Below the pieces are notes generated by a model, which did not search any database, had not been told where the DNA came from, and saw nothing but the letters and a program-made list of their open reading frames with translations. The position numbers and the translations under genes were made by a program. From the NCBI GenBank assembly GCA_934448295.1, contig CAKSEY010000006.1:95966-159965 (forward strand): DNA of 64,000 nucleotides, read 5' to 3'. Shown here one piece after another: positions 51,201 through 60,123 of this stretch (position 1 is its first letter; each line of letters starts with the position of its first letter). This stretch comes from an uncultured Oscillospiraceae bacterium. GTDB lineage: Bacteria > Bacillota > Clostridia > Oscillospirales > Ruminococcaceae.

Positions 51201-51941
51201 ATGGCAACAGCGATAATCACCGGCTCCAGCCGCGGGATAGGCGCGGCGATAGCAAAGCGGCTTGCAAAGGACGGCTTCGACATAATCATCAACGACGTGT
51301 CCCAGGAGATCCTCGATACCGCAGGAAACGAGGTAGCAGAGGAATGCCGCGCCCTCGGAGTACGCGCGGAGTGCTACGCGGCGGACGTTTCCGATTACTC
51401 CCAGTGCGAGGCTATGGTGAAGTGGGCGAAGGAGACCTTCGGCACGATAGACGTGCTGATAAACAACGCGGGAATCACGCGGGACGGTCTTATGGCGCAG
51501 ATGAGCGAGGACAACTACGACCTCGTTATCCGCGTTAACCAGAAGTCCGTGTTCAACATGACAAAGCTGGTGGGCAAGGTGATGATACGCCAGAGGAGCG
51601 GCAGGATAGTCAACCTCGCCTCCGTGGCGGGACTTTACGGCAACCCCGGTCAGATGAACTACTCCGCCTCCAAGGGCGCGATAATCGCCATGACCAAGAC
51701 CACCGCCAAGGAGCTGGGAAGCCGCGGAATAAACTGCAACGCAGTGGCTCCGGGCTTCATACAGACCCCCATGACAGACAAGCTCACCGAGGAACAGCGC
51801 GCCGCAATGCTGGCACAGATAGCGATGAAGCGCTACGGTCAGCCCGAGGAGATAGCGGGCGTTGTATCTTTCCTGTGCAGCCCGGATTCTTCCTACGTTA
51901 CAGGACAGATAATCGAGATAAGCGGCGGACTGAGCATGTAA
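51201..51941 (+). CDS. fabG: 3-oxoacyl-ACP reductase
   Basis: NADPH-dependent SDR enzyme, 246 residues. TGSSRGIGAAIA (about 7-18) binds cofactor, NNAG at about 91, catalytic Ser in NLASVAGLYG (about 140), and Tyr/Lys in MNYSASKGA (about 153-157). GAAAGGA precedes the ATG, 30 nt after fabH. Its stop lies just before a TAATTCG repeat that separates it from fabF. Confidence 0.95.
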   Translation: MATAIITGSSRGIGAAIAKRLAKDGFDIIINDVSQEILDTAGNEVAEECRALGVRAECYAADVSDYSQCEAMVKWAKETFGTIDVLINNAGITRDGLMAQMSEDNYDLVIRVNQKSVFNMTKLVGKVMIRQRSGRIVNLASVAGLYGNPGQMNYSASKGAIIAMTKTTAKELGSRGINCNAVAPGFIQTPMTDKLTEEQRAAMLAQIAMKRYGQPEEIAGVVSFLCSPDSSYVTGQIIEISGGLSM

Positions 51942-51944
51942 ATT

Positions 51945-52105
51945 TAATTCGTAATTCGTAATTCTTAATTCGTAATCTCGGTGCCGCTTCGCGGCGGTTA
52001 TCCGATTGTATCGAATTTTAATTCGTCCCGCGAAGCACAGGCACGATGTCTGCGCAGTTGCCCCCAAAGGGCAACAGGGGGACACCATAATTACGAATTA
52101 CGAAT
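51945..52105. repeat. TAATTCG-ended interspersed repeat, copy f (inside the fab cluster)
   Basis: Left array TAATTCGTAATTCGTAATTC, core GCCGCTTCGCGGC and CCGATTGTATC, GGCACGATGTCTGC and GGGCAACAGGGG modules, right array ATTACGAATTACGAAT. It sits between fabG and fabF in an otherwise tight operon. Confidence 0.8.
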
Positions 52106-52176
52106 CTGCAAATCACATCTCACCCGTGCAGAAACAATGAAATAAAAAACACAAATTGTTGGAGGAACAACGTTTA

Positions 52177-53418
52177 ATGGATAGACGAGTGGTAATAACC
52201 GGACTTGGAGCAGTCACCCCCTGCGGAAATTCCCCCGAGGAGCTCTGGAATAGCCTTATGGCTGGAAAGCATGGCTTCGAGCTGGCTCCGTGGTTCCCGG
52301 ATCAGGAGCCGGACAGCCTTTCAGTGGTCGCAAGGGTAAAGAACTTCGACCCGTCCGAATACTTTGACAAAAAGGAGCTGCGCCGCAACGACGTTATCGT
52401 TCAGTACGCGGTGTACTGCGCAATGCAGGCTCTGAAGGACGCAGGCACCGACCTGAAGGACATCGACCCCTACCGCGTGGGCGTAGTTATCGGCAGCGGT
52501 ATCGGCGGCATCTACACCACCGAGGAGGAAATGCAGAACTACCACAAAAAGGGCAACAAGCGCGTGGGAGTTTTCACCATCACCAAGATGATAGGCAACA
52601 TGGCGGCGGGAGAGGTCGCTATACGCACCGGCTTCAAGGGAAGCAACTTCTGCGTGACCACGGCCTGCGCCAGCGGCACGCAGTCCATCGGCGAGGCTTT
52701 CCGCTCCATCAAGCACGGCTATCTTGACGCGGCTGTCGCGGGCGGGACTGAGCACAGCGACATCGGCTTCTGCTACGCTTCGTTCAACAATATGCACGCC
52801 GTAACGCGCTCCACGGACGTTGACAGGGCTTCCATACCGTTCGACGCGGAGAGAAGCGGCTTCGTCCTCGGCGACGGCTGCGGGCTCCTCGTGCTGGAGG
52901 AATACGAGCACGCAAAGGCGCGCGGCGCGAAGATATACGCAGAGATATGCGGCTACGGCAGCACCTGCGACGCATACCACGAGACCAGCCCCGACCCCGA
53001 GGGAAAGGGCGGCGCAATGGCTATGAAGCTCGCGTATGAGGAAGCCGGAATGAAGCCGGAGGACGTAAACTACATCAACGCCCACGGGACATCCACCGCC
53101 ATGAACGACCGCACGGAAACACTGGCAGTAAAGGAAGCTTTCGGCGAACACGCAAAGGATATCGCGATAAACTCCACCAAGTCCATGACCGGACACCTCC
53201 TCGGTGCCGCAGGCGGCGTTGAGGCGGTAGTCACCGCAATGTCCGTAAAGAACGGAAAGATCCACCAGACCCTCGGCTATAAGGTTCCCGACCCGGAGTG
53301 CGACCTGGATTACGTTACCGAGGGCGCAAGGGACATAAAGATAACCGGCGCGCTCAGCAACTCGCTGGGCTTCGGCGGTCACAACGGCTGCATCTGTATG
53401 CGCCCCGTCCAGGACTGA
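52177..53418 (+). CDS. fabF: 3-oxoacyl-ACP synthase II
   Basis: Chain-elongating condensing enzyme, 413 residues from ATG 52177 (GGAGGA upstream). Catalytic Cys is in TTACASGTQSIG (about 164), His in NAHGTSTAMNDRTE (about 305) and His in MTGHLLGAAGGVE (about 341). VVITGLGAVTPCG is the N-terminus and SNSLGFGGHNG the C-terminal glycine-rich loop. After the repeat insert, accB follows in 18 nt. Confidence 0.95.
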   Translation: MDRRVVITGLGAVTPCGNSPEELWNSLMAGKHGFELAPWFPDQEPDSLSVVARVKNFDPSEYFDKKELRRNDVIVQYAVYCAMQALKDAGTDLKDIDPYRVGVVIGSGIGGIYTTEEEMQNYHKKGNKRVGVFTITKMIGNMAAGEVAIRTGFKGSNFCVTTACASGTQSIGEAFRSIKHGYLDAAVAGGTEHSDIGFCYASFNNMHAVTRSTDVDRASIPFDAERSGFVLGDGCGLLVLEEYEHAKARGAKIYAEICGYGSTCDAYHETSPDPEGKGGAMAMKLAYEEAGMKPEDVNYINAHGTSTAMNDRTETLAVKEAFGEHAKDIAINSTKSMTGHLLGAAGGVEAVVTAMSVKNGKIHQTLGYKVPDPECDLDYVTEGARDIKITGALSNSLGFGGHNGCICMRPVQD

Positions 53419-53436
53419 TACGGAAAGGAGAACAGC

Positions 53437-53919
53437 ATGAACAAGGAATCCGCAAGACCCATTGAGGACACCATCGAGTGCATTGAAGCCCTCGCTGAAA
53501 TAGTAAAGAAGAACGACCTCGGGAAGATACGCGTAAGCACAGACGACGTTGAGATCGTCATCGAGGGCAGACCCTGCCCGCCCCCCATGCCCGCTCCCAT
53601 GCCGGTGATGGGCGTGCCCGCTGCGGCTCCCGCACAGGGCGCACAGGCTCCCGCGCAGGCTGCGGCTGAGGAGACCCCCGTGACCGGAAATATCGTGACC
53701 TCTCCCATCGTGGGAACGTTCTACGCTTCTCCCTCCCCGGAGAAGCCCGCATTCGTAAAGCCCGGCGATACCGTTAACGCCGGGGACGTTGTGTGCATTA
53801 TTGAGAGCATGAAGCTCATGAACGAGATAAACAGCGAGTTCAGCGGAAAGGTCGCTGAGATATACGTCAAGGACGGTCAGGCTGTTGAATACGGTCAGAA
53901 GCTGATGAGAATTGAGTAA
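53437..53919 (+). CDS. accB: Biotin carboxyl carrier protein of acetyl-CoA carboxylase
   Basis: 160-residue BCCP. An N-terminal helix region (about 1-45), an Ala/Pro-rich linker (about 46-80) and the biotinyl domain (about 83-160) with the lysine in IIESMKLMNEI (about residue 126). The thumb is present (YASPSPEKPAFV). AAAGGAG precedes the ATG; fabZ follows 10 nt after the stop. Confidence 0.95.
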   Translation: MNKESARPIEDTIECIEALAEIVKKNDLGKIRVSTDDVEIVIEGRPCPPPMPAPMPVMGVPAAAPAQGAQAPAQAAAEETPVTGNIVTSPIVGTFYASPSPEKPAFVKPGDTVNAGDVVCIIESMKLMNEINSEFSGKVAEIYVKDGQAVEYGQKLMRIE

Positions 53920-53929
53920 GGAGGCCGTC

Positions 53930-54379
53930 ATGACGCTTGATCTTGAACAGATAAAGGAAATAATCCCGCACCGCGACCCGTTCCTGCTCATAGACGAAGT
54001 AACCGAGCTGGAGCCGGGGGTCAGCGTAACCGCGAAGAAATACCTCAAACCGGACGAATACTGGTTCAAGGGACACTTCCCCGGTCAGCCCGTACAGCCG
54101 GGAGTCCTCATGATAGAGATGCTCGCCCAGGCGGGAGCCGTATGCGCCCTCAGCGTGCCGGAGAACAGGGGAAAGATAGCTTTCTTCGCCGGGATAGACA
54201 AGGCGAGATTCCGCGGGACAGTGCTCCCCGGGGACACGCTGGAGCTTCACGTCACCATGACGAAGAAGAAGGGTCCGATAGGCTTCGGCGACGCTGTTGC
54301 GACAGTGAACGGCAGGAAGGTAGTCACCGCTGAGATATCCTTCGCAGTGGCAGACCCCGCCCCCACAAAGTCTGAATAA
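53930..54379 (+). CDS. fabZ: 3-hydroxyacyl-ACP dehydratase
   Basis: Hot-dog fold dehydratase, 149 residues from ATG 53930 (AAGGAGG upstream). Catalytic His is in FKGHFPGQPVQPGVLMIEMLAQ (about residue 50) and the Glu follows in IEM. IIPHRDPFLLID is the N-terminal motif. Dehydrates 3-hydroxyacyl-ACP after FabG. Length is typical. Confidence 0.95.
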   Translation: MTLDLEQIKEIIPHRDPFLLIDEVTELEPGVSVTAKKYLKPDEYWFKGHFPGQPVQPGVLMIEMLAQAGAVCALSVPENRGKIAFFAGIDKARFRGTVLPGDTLELHVTMTKKKGPIGFGDAVATVNGRKVVTAEISFAVADPAPTKSE

Positions 54380-54395
54380 ATCTGGAGCTGACAGA

Positions 54396-55745
54396 ATGTT
54401 TAACAAGATACTTATTGCAAACCGGGGCGAGATAGCCATACGCATAATGCGCGCCTGCCGCGAGCTTGGAATAAAGACGGTGGCGGTGTACTCCGAGGCT
54501 GACCGCACCGCGCTCCATGCGCAGATAGCGGACGAAGCCGTGTGCATAGGCCCGGCGGCTTCCAAGGACAGCTACCTGAACACCAAGGCGATAATCGCCG
54601 CGTGCGAGATAACCCACGCCCAGGCGATACACCCCGGATTCGGATTCCTGTCCGAGAACGCGGATTTCGCGCGGCTGTGCAGGACCTGCGGCATAACGTT
54701 CATAGGCCCCTCCCCGGAGGTAATGGACGCCATGGGCGACAAGGCCTCCGCAAAGCAGACCATGATATCTGCGGGAGTGCCGGTGGTGCCCGGCTCCGAC
54801 GGGATAGTCCCCACCATTGAGGAAGCCCGTAAGGTCGCCGCCGAGATAGGCTACCCGGTCATGATAAAGGCGACTGCCGGCGGCGGCGGACGCGGTATCC
54901 GCCTTGCGGAGAGCGAGGAGCACCTGGAGCAGCAGTACCTTGCGGCTCAGCAGGAGGCTCTCGCGTGCTTCGGCAACGGGGACGTATACATTGAGAAGTT
55001 CATAGTTGACCCGCGCCATGTGGAGATACAGCTCCTGGCGGACAACCACGGCAATGTCGTGCACCTCGGCGAGCGCGAGTGCTCCCTCCAGCGGCACAAC
55101 CAGAAGGTGCTGGAGGAAAGCCCCAGCCCCATCATGACCCCGGAGCTCCGCGAGAGAATGGGTTCTGCGGCTGTGGCTGCGGCTAAGGTCAGCGGCTATC
55201 AGAACGCGGGCACCATAGAGTTCCTGGTGGACAAGGACAGGAATTTCTACTTTATGGAGATGAACACCCGTATCCAGGTGGAGCACCCGGTAACGGAGCT
55301 TGTCACCGGGATAGACCTTGTAAAGGCGCAGATACGCGTTGCGGCGGGCGAAGAGCTGTGGCTTACGCAGGACGATGTGAAGCTCACCGGGCACGCGATA
55401 GAGTGCCGCATAAACGCGGAGGATCCACGCCACAACTTCCGCCCCTGCCCCGGGAAAATACGCACAATGCACGTCCCCGGCGGGTTCGGCGTGAGAATAG
55501 ACAGCGCGGCGTATGTCGGCTATGAGATACCGCCCTACTACGACAGCATGATAGCCAAGCTGCTGGTGAAGGCTCCCACAAGGGAAGAGGCGATAATGAA
55601 GATGAAGGTCGCCCTTTCGGAGCTTATCATAGACGGCGTAGAAACTAACATAGATTTCCAGCTATGCCTGCTGAAAGACCCGGATTTCGAGGCGGGCAAT
55701 TTCGATATCGGTTTCCTGAACCGCAAAAATGTGATGGGGGAGTGA
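54396..55745 (+). CDS. accC: Biotin carboxylase of acetyl-CoA carboxylase
   Basis: ATP-grasp enzyme that carboxylates biotin on AccB. 449 residues: FNKILIANRGEIAIRI N-terminus, HPGFGFLSENADFA (about 75-88), glycine loop TAGGGGRGIR (about 162-171), KHVE-type RHVEIQLLAD, and EMNTRIQVEHPVTE (about 288-301) with metal ligands and catalytic Arg. All key motifs intact. 16 nt after fabZ. Confidence 0.96.
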   Translation: MFNKILIANRGEIAIRIMRACRELGIKTVAVYSEADRTALHAQIADEAVCIGPAASKDSYLNTKAIIAACEITHAQAIHPGFGFLSENADFARLCRTCGITFIGPSPEVMDAMGDKASAKQTMISAGVPVVPGSDGIVPTIEEARKVAAEIGYPVMIKATAGGGGRGIRLAESEEHLEQQYLAAQQEALACFGNGDVYIEKFIVDPRHVEIQLLADNHGNVVHLGERECSLQRHNQKVLEESPSPIMTPELRERMGSAAVAAAKVSGYQNAGTIEFLVDKDRNFYFMEMNTRIQVEHPVTELVTGIDLVKAQIRVAAGEELWLTQDDVKLTGHAIECRINAEDPRHNFRPCPGKIRTMHVPGGFGVRIDSAAYVGYEIPPYYDSMIAKLLVKAPTREEAIMKMKVALSELIIDGVETNIDFQLCLLKDPDFEAGNFDIGFLNRKNVMGE

Positions 55746-55750
55746 GCTGA

Positions 55751-56638
55751 ATGGCAATAGAGGATCTGTTCAAAATCGTCAAGGAGCGCTTCGTTTCCGA
55801 GCAGCCCGCGGCTGCTTCACCGGCGGCGGGAGACGTTGAGATCCCGCAGGACCTGCTGTTCAAGTGCCCGCGCTGCGGCGGAGTGGTCTACAACCGCGAA
55901 TTCACGGCGGCTATGAAGGTCTGCCCGAAGTGCAACTACCACGCGCGGCTGACCTGGCAGGAGCGCCTTGACCTCACCGCAGACAAGGACAGCTTTGTGG
56001 AGCTTGACGCGGGCATGAAGTCGCTGAATCCCATCGGCTTCCCGAAGTACGAGGAAAAGATAGCGAAAATGCAGCAGCAGTGCGACATGAACGACGCGAT
56101 AAAGACCGGCGTGTGCACGATACGCGGCTACCGCACGGTTATCGGCATTATGGATTCACACTTCTTCATGGCGAGCATGGGAAGCGTTGTGGGCGAGAAG
56201 ATCGCCCGGGCTTTCGAGTACGCCACGGAGCATAATTTACCTGTCGTGATGTTCACGGCTTCCGGCGGCGCGAGAATGCAGGAGGGCATAATCTCCCTCA
56301 TGCAGATGGCAAAGACCAGCGGCGCGGTGAAGCGCCACAGCGACGCGGGCGGGCTTTACATCGCGGTAATGACCGACCCCACCACCGGCGGAGTTACGGC
56401 ATCCTTCGCCAGCCTCGGCGACATCATTCTTGCCGAGCCCAAGGTGCTTATCGGCTTCGCGGGCAGACGAGTTATACAGGACACTATCCGCCAGCGGCTC
56501 CCGGACGATTTCCAGTCGGCGGAGTTCCAGCAGGAGTGCGGATTCGTTGATATGATAGTCGAGCGCGGCATGATGAGAAAGCGCATTTCAAATATTCTGA
56601 AGCTGCACGGCTTCCCGAAGGAGGCTTACAGAAGATGA
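55751..56638 (+). CDS. accD: Acetyl-CoA carboxylase carboxyltransferase beta subunit
   Basis: 295 residues. Four-Cys zinc ribbon near the N-terminus (KCPRCGG, then VCPKCNY, about residues 37-62) and the crotonase-like core with FTASGGARMQEGIISLMQM (about 174-192) and GGVTASFASLGDI (about 214-226). It is followed by accA with a 4-nt overlap, as expected for subunits made in equal amounts. GGGGAG precedes the start. Confidence 0.95.
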   Translation: MAIEDLFKIVKERFVSEQPAAASPAAGDVEIPQDLLFKCPRCGGVVYNREFTAAMKVCPKCNYHARLTWQERLDLTADKDSFVELDAGMKSLNPIGFPKYEEKIAKMQQQCDMNDAIKTGVCTIRGYRTVIGIMDSHFFMASMGSVVGEKIARAFEYATEHNLPVVMFTASGGARMQEGIISLMQMAKTSGAVKRHSDAGGLYIAVMTDPTTGGVTASFASLGDIILAEPKVLIGFAGRRVIQDTIRQRLPDDFQSAEFQQECGFVDMIVERGMMRKRISNILKLHGFPKEAYRR

Positions 56639-57438
56639 GCAATTTAACAGCCTGCGAAAGACTGGAGCTTATCCGCCACAAGGACAGACCCACGGTGAAC
56701 GACTATATCCCGGCGATGTTCACGCGGTTCATGGAGTTCCACGGAGACCGCCTTTACGGCGACGACGCGGCGATAATCGGCGGCATAGGCTACCTCAGCG
56801 ACACCCCGGTGACTGTGATAGCGCAGGTAAAGGGGCGCAGCCTTGAAGAGAACAAGCGCACGAATTTCTCCATGCCCCACCCGGAGGGCTACCGCAAGGC
56901 GCTCCGGCTGGCGAAGCAGGCGGAGAAGTTCCACCGCCCGGTGATATGCTTTGTGGACACCCCCGGCGCGTTCTGCGGCGTGGAGGCGGAGCAGCGCGGT
57001 CAGGGCGAGGCGATAGCGCGTAACCTCTACGAGTTCATGACGCTGAAAACCCCGGTGATTTCGGTGATACTGGGCGAGGGCGGCTCCGGCGGAGCGCTGG
57101 CTCTGGCGGTGTGTGACGAGCTTGCAATGCTGGAGAACGCGCTGTACTCGGTAATAAGCCCGCGCGGTGCGGCTTCCATTCTGTGGAAGGACGGGACCAG
57201 GGAAAAAGAAGCCTGCGAGGTGCTGAAGATCACCGCGGAGAACCTCACGGACTTCGGCGTATGCGACCGCATAATCGCGGAGCCCACCGGCGGCGCGCAG
57301 AACAGCAAGGAGCAGACGGCGGACAACATTTACGAGTACCTGGTGGACGCGGTTTACAGGCTCAGAAATACCGACATTCAGACGCTTCTCGACAAGCGTT
57401 ATGACAAATTTAGAAAAATTGGTATGTTTACCGAATAA
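56635..57438 (+). CDS. accA: Acetyl-CoA carboxylase carboxyltransferase alpha subunit
   Basis: 267 residues, at the short end for AccA. MEFHGDRLYGDDAAIIGGI (about 35-53), MPHPEGYRKALRLAKQAEKFHRPVICFVDTPGAFCG (about 79-114) and ILGEGGSGGALALAVCDEL (about 141-159) are diagnostic. Overlaps accD by ATGA. Completes the four-subunit carboxylase that makes malonyl-CoA. A new promoter for acp follows. Confidence 0.95.
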   Translation: MSNLTACERLELIRHKDRPTVNDYIPAMFTRFMEFHGDRLYGDDAAIIGGIGYLSDTPVTVIAQVKGRSLEENKRTNFSMPHPEGYRKALRLAKQAEKFHRPVICFVDTPGAFCGVEAEQRGQGEAIARNLYEFMTLKTPVISVILGEGGSGGALALAVCDELAMLENALYSVISPRGAASILWKDGTREKEACEVLKITAENLTDFGVCDRIIAEPTGGAQNSKEQTADNIYEYLVDAVYRLRNTDIQTLLDKRYDKFRKIGMFTE

Positions 57439-57477
57439 ATTTGTAGAAAATTCTCTGCAAAAATTATGCTGGAGGGC

Positions 57478-57506
57478 TTGATTATTTGCGGAGTATGTTA
57501 TATAAT
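57478..57506 (+). promoter_or_regulatory. Promoter of acp
   Basis: TTGATT (57478-57483), 17 nt, TATAAT (57501-57506). The -10 lies inside a perfect palindrome. Confidence 0.7.
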
Positions 57507-57513
57507 ATAACAT
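57495..57513. promoter_or_regulatory. Palindromic operator candidate over the acp -10
   Basis: ATGTTATAT-A-ATATAACAT, a perfect 9-1-9 inverted repeat covering the -10. It is one base longer than a Rex site (gap 7, not 6, between TGTTA and TAACA), so the binding regulator is unknown. Confidence 0.5.
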
Positions 57514-57564
57514 GAAATGTTTCCGGAAGGAACTATAATTCGAATTATATGGAGGATACAAAAA

Positions 57565-57792
57565 ATGGTATTTGACAAGGTTAAGGAGCTTATCTCCGAG
57601 CAGCTCGACGTTAAGGCTGACGACATCACAGAAGCTTCCAACATTCAGGACGACCTGGGCGCTGATTCCCTGGACGTTGTTGATCTGGTAATGGCTCTCG
57701 AGGACGAGTTCGACGTTGAGATCCCCGAGGATCAGGTCGAGAACATCAAGACCGTTGGCGACATCGTTAAGTTCATCGAGGACAAGCAGTAA
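57565..57792 (+). CDS. acpP: Acyl carrier protein
   Basis: 75-residue acidic four-helix protein carrying growing acyl chains on phosphopantetheine, attached at the Ser of GADSLDVVDL (about residue 35). GGAGG lies 9 nt before the ATG at 57565. Codon use is strongly biased, fitting high expression from its own promoter. Its terminator closes the fab cluster. Confidence 0.97.
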   Translation: MVFDKVKELISEQLDVKADDITEASNIQDDLGADSLDVVDLVMALEDEFDVEIPEDQVENIKTVGDIVKFIEDKQ

Positions 57793-57809
57793 TTTCCCGC
57801 TATAAATTA

Positions 57810-57840
57810 ATCCCGCTCTGTTCAGGGCGGGATTTTTGTT
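57810..57840 (+). terminator. Terminator after acp
   Basis: ATCCCGC (57810-57816) pairs with GCGGGAT (57827-57833), then TTTTTGTTTTTT. A decayed R1 repeat follows at about 57865-57893. Confidence 0.85.
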
Positions 57841-58000
57841 TTTTGCGGTGAACAACGTGATAACCGTAGGGGAGGGGCTTGACACTCCCCTACATTTCGG
57901 CGGATTCTGATAGAAACGTGCCTGGGTGCGTGTGTGCAAGCCCCGTAATTCCCGTTCCTGGAAATCCACCACCCCAATAATATATTTCACAAAATACCCC

Positions 58001-58029
58001 TTTACAAAACTCTGGAGTTGGAGTATAAT
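58001..58029 (+). promoter_or_regulatory. Promoter of the DUF3737 gene
   Basis: TTTACA (58001-58006), 17 nt, TATAAT (58024-58029). Confidence 0.7.
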
Positions 58030-58077
58030 CTAAGTATAAGGGCATTCCCCGAAACATAATCCCACGGAGGGCAGAAA

Positions 58078-58947
58078 ATGGAGAACAAAAGAGAAATAAA
58101 CCAGCAGTACCTGACGGGGGAGCGCGCTCTCTTCCAGGCAAGGAACGCGAAAATCACCGCCTCGACCTTTGCGGACGGAGAATCCCCGCTGAAGGAAAGC
58201 GCGGACATCGAGCTTTATCAGTGTATGTTCAGATGGAAATACCCGCTGTGGTACAGCCGGAATATCGCGCTGACGGACTGCACGCTGTTCAACACGGCGC
58301 GCGCCGGGATATGGTACACGGACGACCTTTCAATGGAAAACTGCGCGGTGGAGGCTCCCAAGACATTCCGGCGCTGCCATCGGCTGGAGCTGTGGAACGT
58401 CACCATGCCGGACGCTGCGGAAACGCTGTGGAGCTGCGAGGACGTGAAGCTCCGCTCGGTGATGGCAAAGGGCGACTACTTCGGCATGAACAGCCGGAAC
58501 ATTGAAGCGGAGGGCTTCCAGCTATATGGAAACTACCCGTTCGACGGCGGCAGGAATATAGTTATCCGGAACTCCCGCCTGCTCAGCAAGGACGCGTTCT
58601 GGAACTGCCGGAACGTGGAGATCTGCGATTCGTTCATTTCAGGGGAATACCTGGGCTGGAACTCCGAGAACCTGACGTTTGTCAACTGCACGATAGAGAG
58701 CATCCAGGGGCTGTGCTGCGCGAAGAACGTCACGCTGAGGAACTGCGTTCTGCTGAACACCACGCTGGCGTTCGAGTACTCCACGGTGGACGCGGAGATA
58801 AACGGCTCCATCGACAGCGTGAAGAACCCGATCTCCGGCAGTATAACGGCGGACAGCATAGGCGAGCTCATCATGGAGCCGGACAAGGCAGACCCCTCCC
58901 GCACCGTGATAGAATGCCGCAGCGACAGGCAGTGCGCCTGTGTTTGA
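58078..58947 (+). CDS. DUF3737-family beta-helix protein
   Basis: 289 residues with a run of short imperfect repeats, each with a hydrophobic-N-C pattern (LTDCTLFN, LWNVTMPD, IRNSRLLS, FVNCTIES, LRNCVLLN), the mark of a right-handed parallel beta-helix. The pattern and length match the DUF3737 family, function unknown. No signal peptide. It is 9 nt upstream of the PatB-type gene, as often found. Confidence 0.8.
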   Translation: MENKREINQQYLTGERALFQARNAKITASTFADGESPLKESADIELYQCMFRWKYPLWYSRNIALTDCTLFNTARAGIWYTDDLSMENCAVEAPKTFRRCHRLELWNVTMPDAAETLWSCEDVKLRSVMAKGDYFGMNSRNIEAEGFQLYGNYPFDGGRNIVIRNSRLLSKDAFWNCRNVEICDSFISGEYLGWNSENLTFVNCTIESIQGLCCAKNVTLRNCVLLNTTLAFEYSTVDAEINGSIDSVKNPISGSITADSIGELIMEPDKADPSRTVIECRSDRQCACV

Positions 58948-58956
58948 GGAGGAAGC

Positions 58957-60123
58957 ATGAAATACGATTTTGACGCGGTGAACGACCGCCGGGGGACGTA
59001 CTCCCTTAAATGGGACGTTGCGGAAAACGAGCTTCCCATGTGGGTGGCTGACATGGATTTTAAAACAGCGCCGGAGATAACCGCGGCGCTGGAAAGGCGG
59101 GTGCGGCACGGGATATTCGGCTACACGGAGATACCGGACGAGTGGTACGGCGCGTATTCCGGCTGGTGGAGCTCCCGGCACGGCTTTGAGATAAAGCGGG
59201 AGTGGCTAGTGTTCTGCACCGGGGTGGTTCCTGCGATATCAAGCGCGGTGCGGAAGCTCACGACTCCCGCCGAAAAGGTGGTCGTGCAGACCCCGGTGTA
59301 CAACATATTTTTCAACTGCATACGCAACAACGGGCGCAACGTCCTGGAGAACCCGCTGATCTACGAGAACGGCGCGTACCGGGTGGATATCGCCGACCTT
59401 GAAGCGAAGCTCGCCGACCCGCAGACCTCGCTGATGCTCCTGTGCAACCCGCAGAATCCCGGGGGAGTTATCTGGGACAGGGACACCCTGGCGCGTATCG
59501 GGGAGCTGTGCCGGAAATACAGCGTAACGGTGCTGTCCGACGAGATACACTGCGACCTCGCCGACCCGGGCGCGGAATATATCCCGTTCGCCTCGGTTTC
59601 CGAGGACTGCCGCATGAACAGCGTGACCTGCGTAGCTCCAACGAAAGCGTTCAACATTGCGGGACTTCACACGGCGGCGGTGTTTGCGGCGAATCCGGTG
59701 CTCCGCCACAGAATGAACCGCGCCCTTAACACGGACGAGGTCGCCGAGCCGAACGCGTTCGCGGTCACGGCGGCGGTGGCTGCGTTCACCGAGGGCGGCG
59801 CATGGCTGGACGAGCTGCGGGCGTACATCGCGGAAGGCAGGCGCATTACCGCCGATTTCCTCGCGGAGAAGCTCCCGGAGGTGCGGCTGGTGAAGTCCTC
59901 GGCGACATATCTTCTCTGGCTGGACTGCTCCGACATAACCGGGGACAGCGAAGCCCTGGCGGAGTTCATACGGCACAAGACGGGGCTGTACCTCTCGGCG
60001 GGAGGGCACTACGGCGGCAACGGCGCGCGGTTCCTGAGAATGAACATCGCCTGCCCGCACTCGGTGCTGATGGACGGCCTGGAGCGGCTCAGGCAGGGCG
60101 TTTACGCATACGGGCTGGGATAA
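58957..60123 (+). CDS. patB: PatB/MalY-type cystathionine beta-lyase
   Basis: PLP-dependent C-S lyase or aminotransferase of 388 residues. MKYDFDAVNDRRGTYSLKWD and ELPMWVADMDF are the family's N-terminus; cofactor residues are in NPQNPGGVIW (about 168), SDEIHCDLA (about 200) and the Lys in VAPTKAFNIAGLH (about 232). The terminal motif reads FLRMNIACPHSVL. Its TAA is the first triplet of repeat copy g, so the end may be altered by that insertion. GGAGG precedes the ATG. Confidence 0.92.
   Translation: MKYDFDAVNDRRGTYSLKWDVAENELPMWVADMDFKTAPEITAALERRVRHGIFGYTEIPDEWYGAYSGWWSSRHGFEIKREWLVFCTGVVPAISSAVRKLTTPAEKVVVQTPVYNIFFNCIRNNGRNVLENPLIYENGAYRVDIADLEAKLADPQTSLMLLCNPQNPGGVIWDRDTLARIGELCRKYSVTVLSDEIHCDLADPGAEYIPFASVSEDCRMNSVTCVAPTKAFNIAGLHTAAVFAANPVLRHRMNRALNTDEVAEPNAFAVTAAVAAFTEGGAWLDELRAYIAEGRRITADFLAEKLPEVRLVKSSATYLLWLDCSDITGDSEALAEFIRHKTGLYLSAGGHYGGNGARFLRMNIACPHSVLMDGLERLRQGVYAYGLG

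Noticed and set aside
57495..57513. Rex-binding site at acp
   Set aside because: The half-sites TGTTA/TAACA are 7 nt apart rather than the 6 nt of a Rex operator; recorded only as a palindrome of unknown regulator.
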